This document shows, piece after piece, positions 25,419 through 32,747 of a stretch of 42,040 nt of DNA. Both the position numbers and the translations under genes were made by a program. Origin of the DNA: a virus. How positions within the stretch are numbered: the stretch's first letter is position 1; each line of letters begins with the position of its first letter. Below the pieces are notes generated by a model. It saw only the letters and a list, made by a program, of their open reading frames with translations, did not search any database and was not told the DNA's origin. The stretch covers positions 1 to 42,040 of the IMG/VR virus record IMGVR_UViG_3300046028_003285. The stretch is one strand, 5' to 3'.

Positions 25419-27418
25419 TATGGTTTGATATAAGAGATTCTAATTTTGTCTGTAGAAGTTGGTACAAATAGGAAGTTAATTGTAAATGGGCTAGCCAAAG
25501 TTACAATATAATCATTTCCCGCTCCTGGCTCCATCAACAATCCATTAAAATAAACTTGCTCAGTTCCGGGTATACATGCTCCAGTTACAGAGAATGTTGT
25601 GTTTACACCGTTTGGCAATGGCAATGGAGTTTCTCTTGTTACAATATTTGCGATATTTATTGTTCCAGAAGGAAGATCAGCAGTAGTCAAACTTGCTCCA
25701 ACAGTAGCTCTACCCTTAGCGTCTACAGTGATCTTGGTATAAGTACCGGCAGTAACACCACTATTTGCCAATGTAAGAGCCAGAGATGTAGTTCCTGATC
25801 CTGTAGCGTCGCCACTTACAGTAATTGTTTGGTTACCAGTGATGAAGTTTGGAGTCCAGTTTACCCACTTGTTCGTTCCACCACCACTGTAACGTAGCAA
25901 TTGTCCATCGGCAGGAGAAGAAAGAGTAACATCACTCAATCCGCTCAAAGAACTAATCAAGTTAATTGCTGTGTTTGTCACACCAGTTACACGACCCTTA
26001 GCGTCTACGGTAAATGCAGGAACTTGTGTTGCACTACCATATGTACCCGCTGTTACACCAGAGTTAGCAAGTGTTACTGAAATACCAGTAGCACCACTAC
26101 CTGTAACGTCACCACTCAACGTAATGTTTTGGTTACCGGTCAAGTATGTACTAGTGTCAAGAGACCAAGTGTTTGCGGCATTTTTCTTTAAGAAACCGGA
26201 TGTTCCACTCAAGGCAGCAATCGCGCCTAAGTCAGGGTCGTATGCTTGAACGTCTGTTCCGATTACAACGCCCAATACAGACCTACCAGCCGTTGAGTCA
26301 GCAGCTCCCATCACTCCTCTACCAAAGGCAGTCAATGGAGCAATCTGTGCTGTGTCTACACCAGTGAAATAGATCATGGTGTCGGCAGCGGTGATTGTAG
26401 ATGCCACTGCTGTTAGCGTAGCGTCTAGTGGCTGCTTTGTGTTTAACTGAGTTTGAATAGACGATGTAACTCCGCTCAAGTGTCCAACCTCAGTAGCGGT
26501 TACCGCACTTACAGTTACCTTACCACTTGCATCTGATAACAAGGCTCTGCTTGCTGTCAAGTTTGAGCTTACAATAGATGATGCACCACCAGAGATAGCA
26601 GCTTGAGCACGAGCATTGGTAAAGAATAGGTTTGTAGTACCTTCTACCAAGTTATCTGTTGTACCAGCCGTCGCAGTTGTGATACGACCATAGTTGTCTA
26701 CGGTGAATCTGTTGTATGTTCCAGCTACTACGCCAGTAGTTGCTAAGTCGATGTCGTCTGCGTTTACAACAATACGAGAAGCTGATGCAGTTCCTACGTT
26801 AAAGGTAAGTCCAGACTTAGTCAAACCATTACCAGCTTGGTAATCGGCTGCACCTGAGAACTGGTTGAATACAATTGCTGTTGTACCAATTGTAATTGGG
26901 CCAGGTGTACTCTGAGTCCAACCTGTAGCCTGCAAAGTTGATCCAAGTGTTACAAAGTAAAATGCGTTAACAAGTTCAACTCCAGTGTCTGAGTCTGAAG
27001 ACCTAGACCAAGCCCCTGCTGACACATCGTACACACCGTTCTCTGTTGTGTTTGTCTGGTTTTTAACCAGTACACGATTTCCTGCGCTCAAAGAAACACC
27101 GTCAATGGTCTGTATACCACTCAATGTTATGTTTGCAGTTGTCGCCACTTGTACAGCAGTCTTAACGCTCAAACCTTGAGCGATAGAGTCTACATATTGT
27201 TTATTTGCAGCATCTGTAGCCGATACAGGATCAGCGACGTTTGTTGCTTTATTTCCACCGAAAGACTGGTTAGCAGTAAAGGATACTGATCCATCTTTCT
27301 TTACAAAATTTGCACCATCGGCAAGCTTTGAGCTAGCGATGGCAGCAGATGCGTCGATATCGGCATTGACAATGTCGAGGGAGTCGATCTGGGATTTTTT
27401 TATCTTAGTTATAGCCAT
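25418..27418 (-). CDS. long tail fibre protein
   Basis: 666 aa. N-terminus KIKKSQIDSLDIVNADIDAS and DAANKQYVDSIAQGL, followed by an AGNRVLVKNQTNTTENGVY module (about residues 85-150). These are typical of phage tail-fibre shafts. It then carries several copies of the module LSGDVTGSGAT, LANSGVTAGTY, FTVDAKGRVTG. The last 70 residues (VYFNGLLMEPG, GNDYIV, TDKIRISYIKP) form a domain also found at the end of the 379-aa fibre. The short tandem repeats in DNA make it prone to recombination. Confidence 0.8.
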   Translation of the reverse strand: MAITKIKKSQIDSLDIVNADIDASAAIASSKLADGANFVKKDGSVSFTANQSFGGNKATNVADPVSATDAANKQYVDSIAQGLSVKTAVQVATTANITLSGIQTIDGVSLSAGNRVLVKNQTNTTENGVYDVSAGAWSRSSDSDTGVELVNAFYFVTLGSTLQATGWTQSTPGPITIGTTAIVFNQFSGAADYQAGNGLTKSGLTFNVGTASASRIVVNADDIDLATTGVVAGTYNRFTVDNYGRITTATAGTTDNLVEGTTNLFFTNARAQAAISGGASSIVSSNLTASRALLSDASGKVTVSAVTATEVGHLSGVTSSIQTQLNTKQPLDATLTAVASTITAADTMIYFTGVDTAQIAPLTAFGRGVMGAADSTAGRSVLGVVIGTDVQAYDPDLGAIAALSGTSGFLKKNAANTWSLDTSTYLTGNQNITLSGDVTGSGATGISVTLANSGVTAGTYGSATQVPAFTVDAKGRVTGVTNTAINLISSLSGLSDVTLSSPADGQLLRYSGGGTNKWVNWTPNFITGNQTITVSGDATGSGTTSLALTLANSGVTAGTYTKITVDAKGRATVGASLTTADLPSGTINIANIVTRETPLPLPNGVNTTFSVTGACIPGTEQVYFNGLLMEPGAGNDYIVTLASPFTINFLFVPTSTDKIRISYIKP

Positions 27419-27420
27419 GG

Positions 27421-28560
27421 TTATGTTTGGTACTCTATTATCAACTGATCAGTTGGCGCGGGAGGAAGTGACATACTTACTTGAACTGTACCCGCCTCAA
27501 CGTAATCGTATCCTACACCCCTTGTCAAACGCTGTCCATTTAAGTATACTCTAGTTGTATTTGGCAAGAAGGATTGACTTGTGTTATAGTTTGTGTTTGA
27601 GTTATTTTTTATTCCTACAATATTGTAGTCGTAGTCTATTTTAAATACAGACCCAATACTTGACGCTGGTACGCTTACCCATTTAGACGTAGCTGAATTC
27701 CACTGTAAAAGATCTCCGTTATTAGGAGCTGGAGCGTCAACGTCATGTAGTTCGTTTAGCTCATCCACTCCATCGTCTATCTTTACAAATATCTTACCAT
27801 TGTTTATGTGTGAATACGTCACGTATCCAATCTGGATTGGATGTGTTGTTGGTTGTATATTCGTTAACCGTCCGGCGGTAGTCTCTGACAGCCATAAAGT
27901 ATCACCATCTGACCAAGACTCTCCCTGTAGCGATCCGGTAGTATTGATGTCTCTAACAATACCAAATGCAGTAATAAACCCGTCTTGGTTGTTGTTTATA
28001 TTCTCAGTTACAAGACCTAAAATTCCAGTATGGTTGAACTTCGTGTTTGCCTGTGCTAGTTTTACTGCGAGTCTCTGTCCCTGTGCTCCACCCTCGCTTA
28101 TGTTTCGGACCCTAACAACATTGTATTGAGACTCGAGTAGATTAGCCCCTGTCTTGTTAACTACACGTACTACCTCTTCTTGTCCAATCTGAAGTGTAAC
28201 GTTGTTTCCTTTTAGTCTTAAGTCAGACGTACCATCAGCATCGTTCCATGCAAACATCCCAGTCGTTAATACTGGCGTTGCGGACGTGTCAAGCAATAAG
28301 TAGTCTGACGTGACACCACCTACGTTTATCGTATTGGTGGTTGTATTACCAGCTGTAGTTACTTGATCCAGCGTCCCAACACTACTACCACCCGTTGCGT
28401 TTACTGTAACGGTACCCGTTCCGTCTACTGGTGAGATAGTAATGTTTGTTCCGGCGACTATTTTATTTACTGTTGCTGCATTTACACGCCTTAGTATATA
28501 ATCTATCGACTTTCTTACGTCTTGTAAATATTCAGAGTATTTGGTTGGCGGCCTAAACAT
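27421..28560 (-). CDS. tail fibre / adhesin protein
   Basis: 379 aa. N-terminal helix (YLQDVRKSIDYILRRV), then a beta shaft (GTNITISPVDGTGTVTVNA), and a middle with WSDGDTLWLSETTAGRLT and GYVTYSHINNGKIFVKID. It ends in a 70-aa domain (TTRVYLNGQRLTRGVGYDYV and TDQLIIEYQT) shared with the 666-aa fibre. Own -7 box 5 nt before the ATG. Likely part of the same adhesion complex. Confidence 0.75.
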   Translation of the reverse strand: MFRPPTKYSEYLQDVRKSIDYILRRVNAATVNKIVAGTNITISPVDGTGTVTVNATGGSSVGTLDQVTTAGNTTTNTINVGGVTSDYLLLDTSATPVLTTGMFAWNDADGTSDLRLKGNNVTLQIGQEEVVRVVNKTGANLLESQYNVVRVRNISEGGAQGQRLAVKLAQANTKFNHTGILGLVTENINNNQDGFITAFGIVRDINTTGSLQGESWSDGDTLWLSETTAGRLTNIQPTTHPIQIGYVTYSHINNGKIFVKIDDGVDELNELHDVDAPAPNNGDLLQWNSATSKWVSVPASSIGSVFKIDYDYNIVGIKNNSNTNYNTSQSFLPNTTRVYLNGQRLTRGVGYDYVEAGTVQVSMSLPPAPTDQLIIEYQT

Positions 28561-28565
28561 TAGTA

Positions 28566-28573
28566 CAAAGATA
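28566..28573 (-). promoter_or_regulatory. -7 promoter element TATCTTTG before fibre gene
   Basis: Ends 5 nt before ATG 28560. A 7-bp inverted repeat (28575-28581 with 28584-28590) lies directly upstream of it. Confidence 0.6.
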
Positions 28574-28574
28574 G

Positions 28575-28590
28575 CTAACCTTTAGGTTAG
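28575..28590. promoter_or_regulatory. short hairpin/palindrome abutting promoter
   Basis: CTAACCT and AGGTTAG separated by 2 nt, between the stop of the gene at 28592 and the promoter at 28566. No T-tract follows, so it is a weak terminator or an operator. Confidence 0.35.
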
Positions 28591-28591
28591 T

Positions 28592-28855
28592 TCATTTCTT
28601 CGTCGACTTTCCGTTGCTGCCCTGTCTCGCTCTGTTCTTAGACTTGTGCTCAAGGACCATCTTGCCGTCCTTTGTGTGGCTGAGGTCCATGGACTTACGC
28701 TTGCCGTAGATGCCACGCTCACGAGCTTCAGCATTAAGCTCAGCGCGATACTTATTGCGTGCTGGGGTAGACTGGTACGCCTTCTCCTTGGAGTAGTCCC
28801 TTCCGGTAGCCTTGTTGCTGCCCGGTCTAGTGTTTTTTCCTGTAATCTTTGCCAT
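28592..28855 (-). CDS. small basic protein (SH...NRARQG type)
   Basis: 87 aa, very basic and hydrophilic. The C-terminal part MDLSHTKDGKMVLEHKSKN followed by RARQGSNGKSTKK is a pattern found in small proteins of many phages, sometimes likened to HNH-type sequences; a full HNH motif is not present here. No signal or membrane segment. It is followed by a hairpin and the fibre promoter. Confidence 0.6.
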   Translation of the reverse strand: MAKITGKNTRPGSNKATGRDYSKEKAYQSTPARNKYRAELNAEARERGIYGKRKSMDLSHTKDGKMVLEHKSKNRARQGSNGKSTKK

Positions 28856-28934
28856 CTAAGTACTCTCCTATAACGTATGAAATGCCTATTGTAAAGGTAA
28901 CGAACAACGTCCCAAACAAGAAGCCCTCCATCAT
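28827..28934 (-). CDS. 35-aa single-span membrane peptide
   Basis: A 35-codon gene from ATG at 28934 to TAG at 28827-28829. Residues 3-24 (EGFLFGTLFVTFTIGISYVI) form a hydrophobic helix, then a charged tail (GEYLDGKDYRKKH). Its ATG overlaps the stop of the 114-aa gene in an ATGA, supporting translation, and its 3' end overlaps the next start by 29 nt. Possibly a lysis accessory or unknown membrane peptide. Confidence 0.55.
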   Translation of the reverse strand: MMEGFLFGTLFVTFTIGISYVIGEYLDGKDYRKKH

Positions 28935-29275
28935 TTCTTTTTTACACTAGAGACGCGTGACCCCATCCCCACTCTTGACTTTTCAGCCTTCTTTTCCGAC
29001 AGCTTCGAGCTGCTCATCTCTGACTTTGTGACCGGTGTTTTTGACGACACGCGCTTTGACGGGCGGCAGTACTCGTTCTTTCCGCCTGCACCACAAGCTT
29101 TACCGCTCTTGGTGTCTACCCACTTCTCCGCTCCCCAACGCTTTAGGTCTGATCCGGCCTTCGTCTTCTTGACATTGCCAGATGCCTTTCTACACTTAGC
29201 AATGGCCTGTGACGCCCTCGCTGAAGGGAACACGTCGTACTGTGCCTTTACCTTGGTGTAGCAAGCGTCTTTCAT
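28931..29275 (-). CDS. basic Cys-containing phage protein (DUF5872-like)
   Basis: 114 aa. N-terminal CYTKVKAQYDVFPSARASQ, AIAKCRK, then a WVDTKSGKACGAGGKNEYCR motif continuing PSKRVSSKTPVT, and a Ser/Lys-rich tail. Both motifs belong to a small basic family seen in phages and large DNA viruses. The spaced Cys residues could bind metal. Function unknown. ATGA overlaps on both sides tie it to the neighbouring small genes. Confidence 0.65.
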   Translation of the reverse strand: MKDACYTKVKAQYDVFPSARASQAIAKCRKASGNVKKTKAGSDLKRWGAEKWVDTKSGKACGAGGKNEYCRPSKRVSSKTPVTKSEMSSSKLSEKKAEKSRVGMGSRVSSVKKK

Positions 29276-29415
29276 CGTCCTTGACCCTTGTATTTCTTGA
29301 CGTAGTTCTTTGAGGTCTTCATTGAAGAGCTCTTCTTCTTAGATACAACGCCGGGGCGCTTAATCGATGCCTTTGGCTTCCACTTGGTAGCCTCTGATTT
29401 TATTTTTGCTGCCAT
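29272..29415 (-). CDS. 47-aa lysine-rich protein
   Basis: 47 aa from ATG at 29415; Lys/Ser-rich (ATKWKPKASIKRPG, SKKKSSSMKTSKNYVKKYK). Its stop overlaps the next ATG (ATGA) and its start lies inside the 3' end of the 134-aa gene. No family recognised beyond resemblance in composition to the other small basic proteins here. Confidence 0.6.
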   Translation of the reverse strand: MAAKIKSEATKWKPKASIKRPGVVSKKKSSSMKTSKNYVKKYKGQGR

Positions 29416-29804
29416 AGGTACATTCTAAAATAGTCAAAGTCATCTTTGCCGCCCTCTTCAATATAGTTGAGGTAAGCGTCATATGCTGGACCGGTCATCG
29501 GAACTTCTACGGTTGTCGTGTCTATACCGTTAGCGATCATCTTAGCCGCAAACATCTCAGATTTTTGCTCAGCTGCAACTACGGCCTCCTTCAGATCTGC
29601 CTTTTCCTGCTGCTTTTGTGCAACAAGTGCTGCACTTTTAGACTGTGCCATCTGTGTAACTTGAGATGCCATCTGCAGGTTGCTCTTGATCTTGGCCATC
29701 ATCATCTCGATTTCGTCTACTGGCGGCATTGAAAGAGCTCTTACGGGGAATGCTATTTCTATAGAAATAACAATCGCAAATAAGGCGATTAGAACGTACT
29801 TCAT
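29400..29804 (-). CDS. exported coiled-coil protein, possible lysis partner
   Basis: 134 aa with an N-terminal signal peptide or anchor (KYVLIALFAIVISIEIAFPV, residues 2-21). A helical Gln/Met/Ala-rich coiled coil follows (about 32-95), then an acidic, aromatic C-terminus. No lipobox Cys was seen. Directly downstream of a membrane-anchored coiled-coil gene and a small holin-like gene, it may act in lysis. As a u-spanin already exists at 23476, an alternative is an envelope-acting virion or superinfection factor. Confidence 0.5.
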   Translation of the reverse strand: MKYVLIALFAIVISIEIAFPVRALSMPPVDEIEMMMAKIKSNLQMASQVTQMAQSKSAALVAQKQQEKADLKEAVVAAEQKSEMFAAKMIANGIDTTTVEVPMTGPAYDAYLNYIEEGGKDDFDYFRMYLWQQK

Positions 29805-30058
29805 AGCTTTTTGACGGTATTTATAATCCTAAGCTCTGTTATTGCAGCAGAGAGCGCAGAATCGCTTCTCTTGAGGGCATACGCCATCTTGTCGATCTTC
29901 ACTTCCATGGCGTCGATCTTTTTGTTGGCCTTCTCGATCTGCTCGGTATATCCTGAGCGAAGGTCCACGTACAAGTAACCAACAACAAGCAGCATGCAGA
30001 ACGCTACAGCTGCGACTGGATTTTTCTGAAATTCGGCAAAACTTACTGGGAGTTTCAT
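29801..30058 (-). CDS. membrane-anchored coiled-coil protein (i-spanin-like)
   Basis: 85 aa: short cytoplasmic N-terminus, one transmembrane helix at about residues 14-31, then a periplasmic coiled coil (about 34-80; IEKANKKIDAMEVKIDKM). This is the topology of an inner-membrane spanin subunit. It overlaps the holin-like gene by 4 nt and the next exported coiled-coil gene by 4 nt, giving a compact holin, membrane coiled coil, exported coiled coil cassette. Confidence 0.55.
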   Translation of the reverse strand: MKLPVSFAEFQKNPVAAVAFCMLLVVGYLYVDLRSGYTEQIEKANKKIDAMEVKIDKMAYALKRSDSALSAAITELRIINTVKKL

Positions 30059-30231
30059 TTTTTAACTATTCCTTTCACGTAGTAGATGCAGGCGAGGACC
30101 CCGGAGATGCAACCTATAATACCGACGACCATTGAGATGATGGGCTGCCAGGCAGTGGCGAATGAGGCAACGGCAGCCGCGCCCGTGATTGTTGTGAGTG
30201 TATTAGCCGCTGAGTCCGTCTGCTGTATCAT
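30055..30231 (-). CDS. 58-aa small membrane protein, holin candidate
   Basis: 58 codons from ATG at 30231 to TGA at 30055-30057. A weakly hydrophobic Ala-rich helix (about residues 15-28) and a strong one (about 31-53, PIISMVVGIIGCISGVLACI) end in a basic tail (KGIVKK). Size and two-helix layout fit a holin. A -7 box lies 6 nt before the ATG; the stop overlaps the i-spanin-like gene in an ATGA. Confidence 0.6.
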   Translation of the reverse strand: MIQQTDSAANTLTTITGAAAVASFATAWQPIISMVVGIIGCISGVLACIYYVKGIVKK

Positions 30232-30237
30232 TTATCA

Positions 30238-30245
30238 CAAAGATA
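30238..30245 (-). promoter_or_regulatory. -7 promoter element TATCTTTG before small lysis cassette
   Basis: TAnnTTTG match ending 6 nt before ATG 30231; it would drive 30231 down through the small basic genes. Confidence 0.55.
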
Positions 30246-30246
30246 A

Positions 30247-30507
30247 CTAATTTGTCGGAGGGAATGGTGGTGCTGGTGGCAATTGGATTTCATCATACGG
30301 GACACACTTGGTCAAGTCTACCAGAGTACTCACTTCGGGATTGACGGTAAACCAATACGCCCCAAATTTATCAATGATGGGATTGCAATAATCCGATGCC
30401 CCCGCATTTGGGAAATTCAATAACTCACACGCTTGGGTGTCTAAACTCTCAAACTCCGCTTGGTTTGTGCAAGGATAAAAGCAAGGGTATAATTGTGACT
30501 CTTCCAT
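30247..30507 (-). CDS. small Cys/Pro-rich tail-module protein
   Basis: 86 aa with five Cys (YPCFYPCT, ACELLNF, DYCNP, TKCVP) and a Pro-rich C-terminus (QLPPAPPFPPTN). No signal peptide. Its ATG overlaps the stop of the adhesin at 30507. Such small proteins accompany LamG-type fibres in phages of freshwater Bacteroidota; function unknown. The Cys pairs may bind metal or form disulfides once in the virion. Confidence 0.55.
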   Translation of the reverse strand: MEESQLYPCFYPCTNQAEFESLDTQACELLNFPNAGASDYCNPIIDKFGAYWFTVNPEVSTLVDLTKCVPYDEIQLPPAPPFPPTN

Positions 30508-31961
30508 TAGAATGCGTTGTTGTTAATTGAACGGATGTAATTGTACATTTCGGTTCTTTGTGTAGGTGTATCAATTGTTAAACCAGATATAACTGTACTT
30601 ATAATGCAATTACCAAAAGGACCTGATGAATTATTAGACATTAAGCAACATTTAGTAGTAATTCTTGTGCCTGTTGAACCACTTACATTATTTGCATTAT
30701 TTAAGTAAATATTAGAACTTACATTATTAAAATCTGCTTGTAAGTATTGTAATTTATATTCTAAATCTCCTATAAAATTTAAATCTGCACCATTAAATGC
30801 TATAAATCCATCTACATTTCCATATATAAGACCATTTGCACCGCCTCCATCAACATAATACGAGCCTCCTCCACTTGGTATATTAAAAGGATTTATAACT
30901 GCGTGTTGGCTGAAATATTGTTTACTTGTTAATGTACCACTTAAAATAGTATCATCCACCCCATCACCTTGAACTATCGTTCTATCAACCAAAACTCCCT
31001 TGTAACCCGTTGACGCAGTTCCCGTGTTAATTGTCCATACCTCGCCCGTTGTACTTGTCCATTGTGTTTGGCTTGTACTTGCGTTGTATGTTGCTGGGTT
31101 GAAATCTACTACGGGTGTGCCGCCTATTGAGTTGGCAATTGTTGCACGATAGATTTTGCCTTGAAAAGCACCGTTTGCGCCTAAGTTATCCCTTGCCCCA
31201 ATTCTAACAACATCATTAGAAGCATTCATATTACCAGCTGTGCTTGTTTGTGTTGTGCCTAATTGAGTATAGGTAATTCCATCAGTTGAAGTATAAAAAT
31301 TAACATCCCCAGTTGTAGCCGTTCTTGTGGCTCTTACCCAATGAATTGTCCCGTCTGCAGTTGGGTCTGTTGTGCTTGATTGAGCAAATATACCTGGATT
31401 ACATACAAAAACTAAGCTACCGTTATTAAATCCAAGGTAGTAGCCGCCTGTTGCATCCCATTTAGACACTAAGTTTGATACTGCTGGGTTTGTACTTCTG
31501 TTTGTTTGGGCTCTTATATCAATATCGCCAGTAATCTGATTGGCTGCTGCATTTGGTGTACTTAAATAATTACCTTCAACCCCACTACCCCACCAATAGT
31601 TATCACTACTTGCTCCATTGTGAGCCAATAACAATGGTTGACTTGCTGCGGTTGTTTGAACTACATCACCCGAAGAACCCGCACAACTATACAATTTTTG
31701 CACGGCTTGTCCTAAGGTTGCACCCGCACCCGCTCCAAGTTTATACCCCAAGTAGTGAGCATCCACACCAACGCTTACTGCGGTTGTTATGTCGGAAGTC
31801 CCATAAATAGTTTTGACTGCATTGAAAAACGCATTCGTACCACTTACACCCGCTGGAACAACTCCACCGTCTGCAATCACTCGATTGTAGTGTGCTTGTG
31901 CTTGTGCGTCTATACTGACACGCCCTGCACCAATGGTATTGGATATCGAGATTGACAGCAT
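30507..31961 (-). CDS. adhesin/fibre with LamG-like domains
   Basis: 484 aa. The N-terminal attachment region (AHYNRVIADGGVVPAG, HYLGYKLGAGAGATLG) is typical of Bacteroidota phage fibres. A concanavalin/LamG-like beta-sandwich follows (about residues 135-280; WHVRAT-like IHWVRATRTATTGDVNFYTS, then GKIYRATIANSIGG). The second half is beta-rich (GVLVDRTIVQGDGVDD) and ends YNYIRSINNNAF. LamG folds bind sugars, so a role in host glycan recognition is likely. Several stretches are clearly AT-richer than the capsid genes, suggesting a swapped module. Confidence 0.7.
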   Translation of the reverse strand: MLSISISNTIGAGRVSIDAQAQAHYNRVIADGGVVPAGVSGTNAFFNAVKTIYGTSDITTAVSVGVDAHYLGYKLGAGAGATLGQAVQKLYSCAGSSGDVVQTTAASQPLLLAHNGASSDNYWWGSGVEGNYLSTPNAAANQITGDIDIRAQTNRSTNPAVSNLVSKWDATGGYYLGFNNGSLVFVCNPGIFAQSSTTDPTADGTIHWVRATRTATTGDVNFYTSTDGITYTQLGTTQTSTAGNMNASNDVVRIGARDNLGANGAFQGKIYRATIANSIGGTPVVDFNPATYNASTSQTQWTSTTGEVWTINTGTASTGYKGVLVDRTIVQGDGVDDTILSGTLTSKQYFSQHAVINPFNIPSGGGSYYVDGGGANGLIYGNVDGFIAFNGADLNFIGDLEYKLQYLQADFNNVSSNIYLNNANNVSGSTGTRITTKCCLMSNNSSGPFGNCIISTVISGLTIDTPTQRTEMYNYIRSINNNAF

Positions 31962-31962
31962 C

Positions 31963-32220
31963 TTACCAGAGCGCTACGATGTTCGTTGCGGTTGTACCTA
32001 TCGAGTAAACACGTGTTACGTTTACCGGAAAGAATGTACCGCCAAAAACGCCATTAAATGTAACGGTGTCACCACCAATTGTATCGACCTTTAGATTCCC
32101 AGATCCTCCAATGTACAAAACACAACCATTGTTGCTAGTTCCACCAGTAACAACCGGAATGTCTGTAGTGTCTGACGGCGTAACCGCAGAGGCACGACCA
32201 ACCTGTAATTTAAAATTCAT
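31963..32220 (-). CDS. small virion-associated protein, paralogue of 33631 gene
   Basis: 85 aa from ATG at 32220; an in-frame upstream ATG would read through the promoter and terminator. The segment VLYIGGSGNLKVDTIGGDTV followed by TFNG and FPVNVTRVYSIGTTATNIVA parallels the gene at 33631. This short beta protein is common in aquatic phages and may be a small spike or decoration subunit. -7 box exactly 4 nt before the ATG. Confidence 0.65.
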   Translation of the reverse strand: MNFKLQVGRASAVTPSDTTDIPVVTGGTSNNGCVLYIGGSGNLKVDTIGGDTVTFNGVFGGTFFPVNVTRVYSIGTTATNIVALW

Positions 32221-32224
32221 ATTA

Positions 32225-32232
32225 CAAAGATA
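32225..32232 (-). promoter_or_regulatory. -7 promoter element TATCTTTG after terminator
   Basis: Ends exactly 4 nt before ATG 32220 and lies just past the T-tract of the terminator at 32236-32264. Confidence 0.65.
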
Positions 32233-32235
32233 AAC

Positions 32236-32264
32236 AAAAATACCAGTCCTTGCGGTACTGGTAT
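32236..32264 (-). terminator. intrinsic terminator
   Basis: Arms 32240-32249 and 32254-32264 pair on the minus strand (10 bp, one bulge) around a GCAA tetraloop, followed by five T residues. It ends the transcript from 32734. Confidence 0.85.
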
Positions 32265-32288
32265 CTTGTTGAATTTTTGATGATACGC

Positions 32289-32413
32289 TTACTGTTCTTG
32301 TACTTCTACTAGTCCGTAGCAACCCTTTGCGATTGCGATGTGTAACGCCTCGGCGATTACTTGTTTAGCTGTATTTGTTGTTGAAACGATTAGATGGTTA
32401 TTTGTTCCACATT
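32289..32413 (-). pseudogene. orphan coding frame without start (remnant or frameshift extension)
   Basis: Downstream of the 114-aa gene a -1 frame reads HLIVSTTNTAKQVIAEALHI and continues AIAKGCYGLVEVQEQ to a TAA at 32289-32291. It has coding-like composition but no ATG, GTG or TTG after the in-frame stop upstream (limits approximate). It overlaps the end of the upstream gene by about 24 nt and lies before the terminator at 32236. It may be a C-terminal extension reached by frameshift, a gene decayed at its start, or an indel. Confidence 0.4.
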
Positions 32414-32734
32414 GTCCGCATCATAGATGGCCACCAACGCATCGTAAACGGCGTTAACCAATAACGATTCTGCTGGGATGGTTTCGTAGGCCACAACCGA
32501 CAATTCCAAGTTGGAAAATGTGGTGTTAAAATCTTCAATGCCTTGAATCGGGGCTTTGCCTTGTGCCAATGCTTCAACACTTGCAAAAACAAATGTTGCG
32601 ATTTGGGCGGGGATTACTCCGTCTTTTTGGCTTTTGACATCGGCATAACCTTCAGCGATTACACATACTGAACCCGAAGGGATTGACAAGCCACTTGTTA
32701 GATTTACGCTTGTATTAATTTGTATTGCTTTCAT
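32390..32734 (-). CDS. small hypothetical tail-module protein
   Basis: 114 aa, acidic, mixed alpha/beta. N-terminal beta part (AIQINTSVNLTSGLSIPSGS, VCVIAEGYADV), then a helix-rich second half (ALAQGKAPIQGIEDF, NAVYDALVAIYDADN). -7 box exactly 4 nt before ATG. Found among fibre genes; probably virion-associated or a fibre chaperone. The last codons overlap the orphan frame described at 32289. Confidence 0.55.
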   Translation of the reverse strand: MKAIQINTSVNLTSGLSIPSGSVCVIAEGYADVKSQKDGVIPAQIATFVFASVEALAQGKAPIQGIEDFNTTFSNLELSVVAYETIPAESLLVNAVYDALVAIYDADNVEQITI

Positions 32735-32738
32735 ATTT

Positions 32739-32746
32739 CAAATATA
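32739..32746 (-). promoter_or_regulatory. -7 promoter element TATATTTG, leaderless-type
   Basis: Ends exactly 4 nt before ATG 32734; it overlaps nothing but the 13-nt gap after the fibre gene. Confidence 0.6.
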
Positions 32747-32747
32747 A

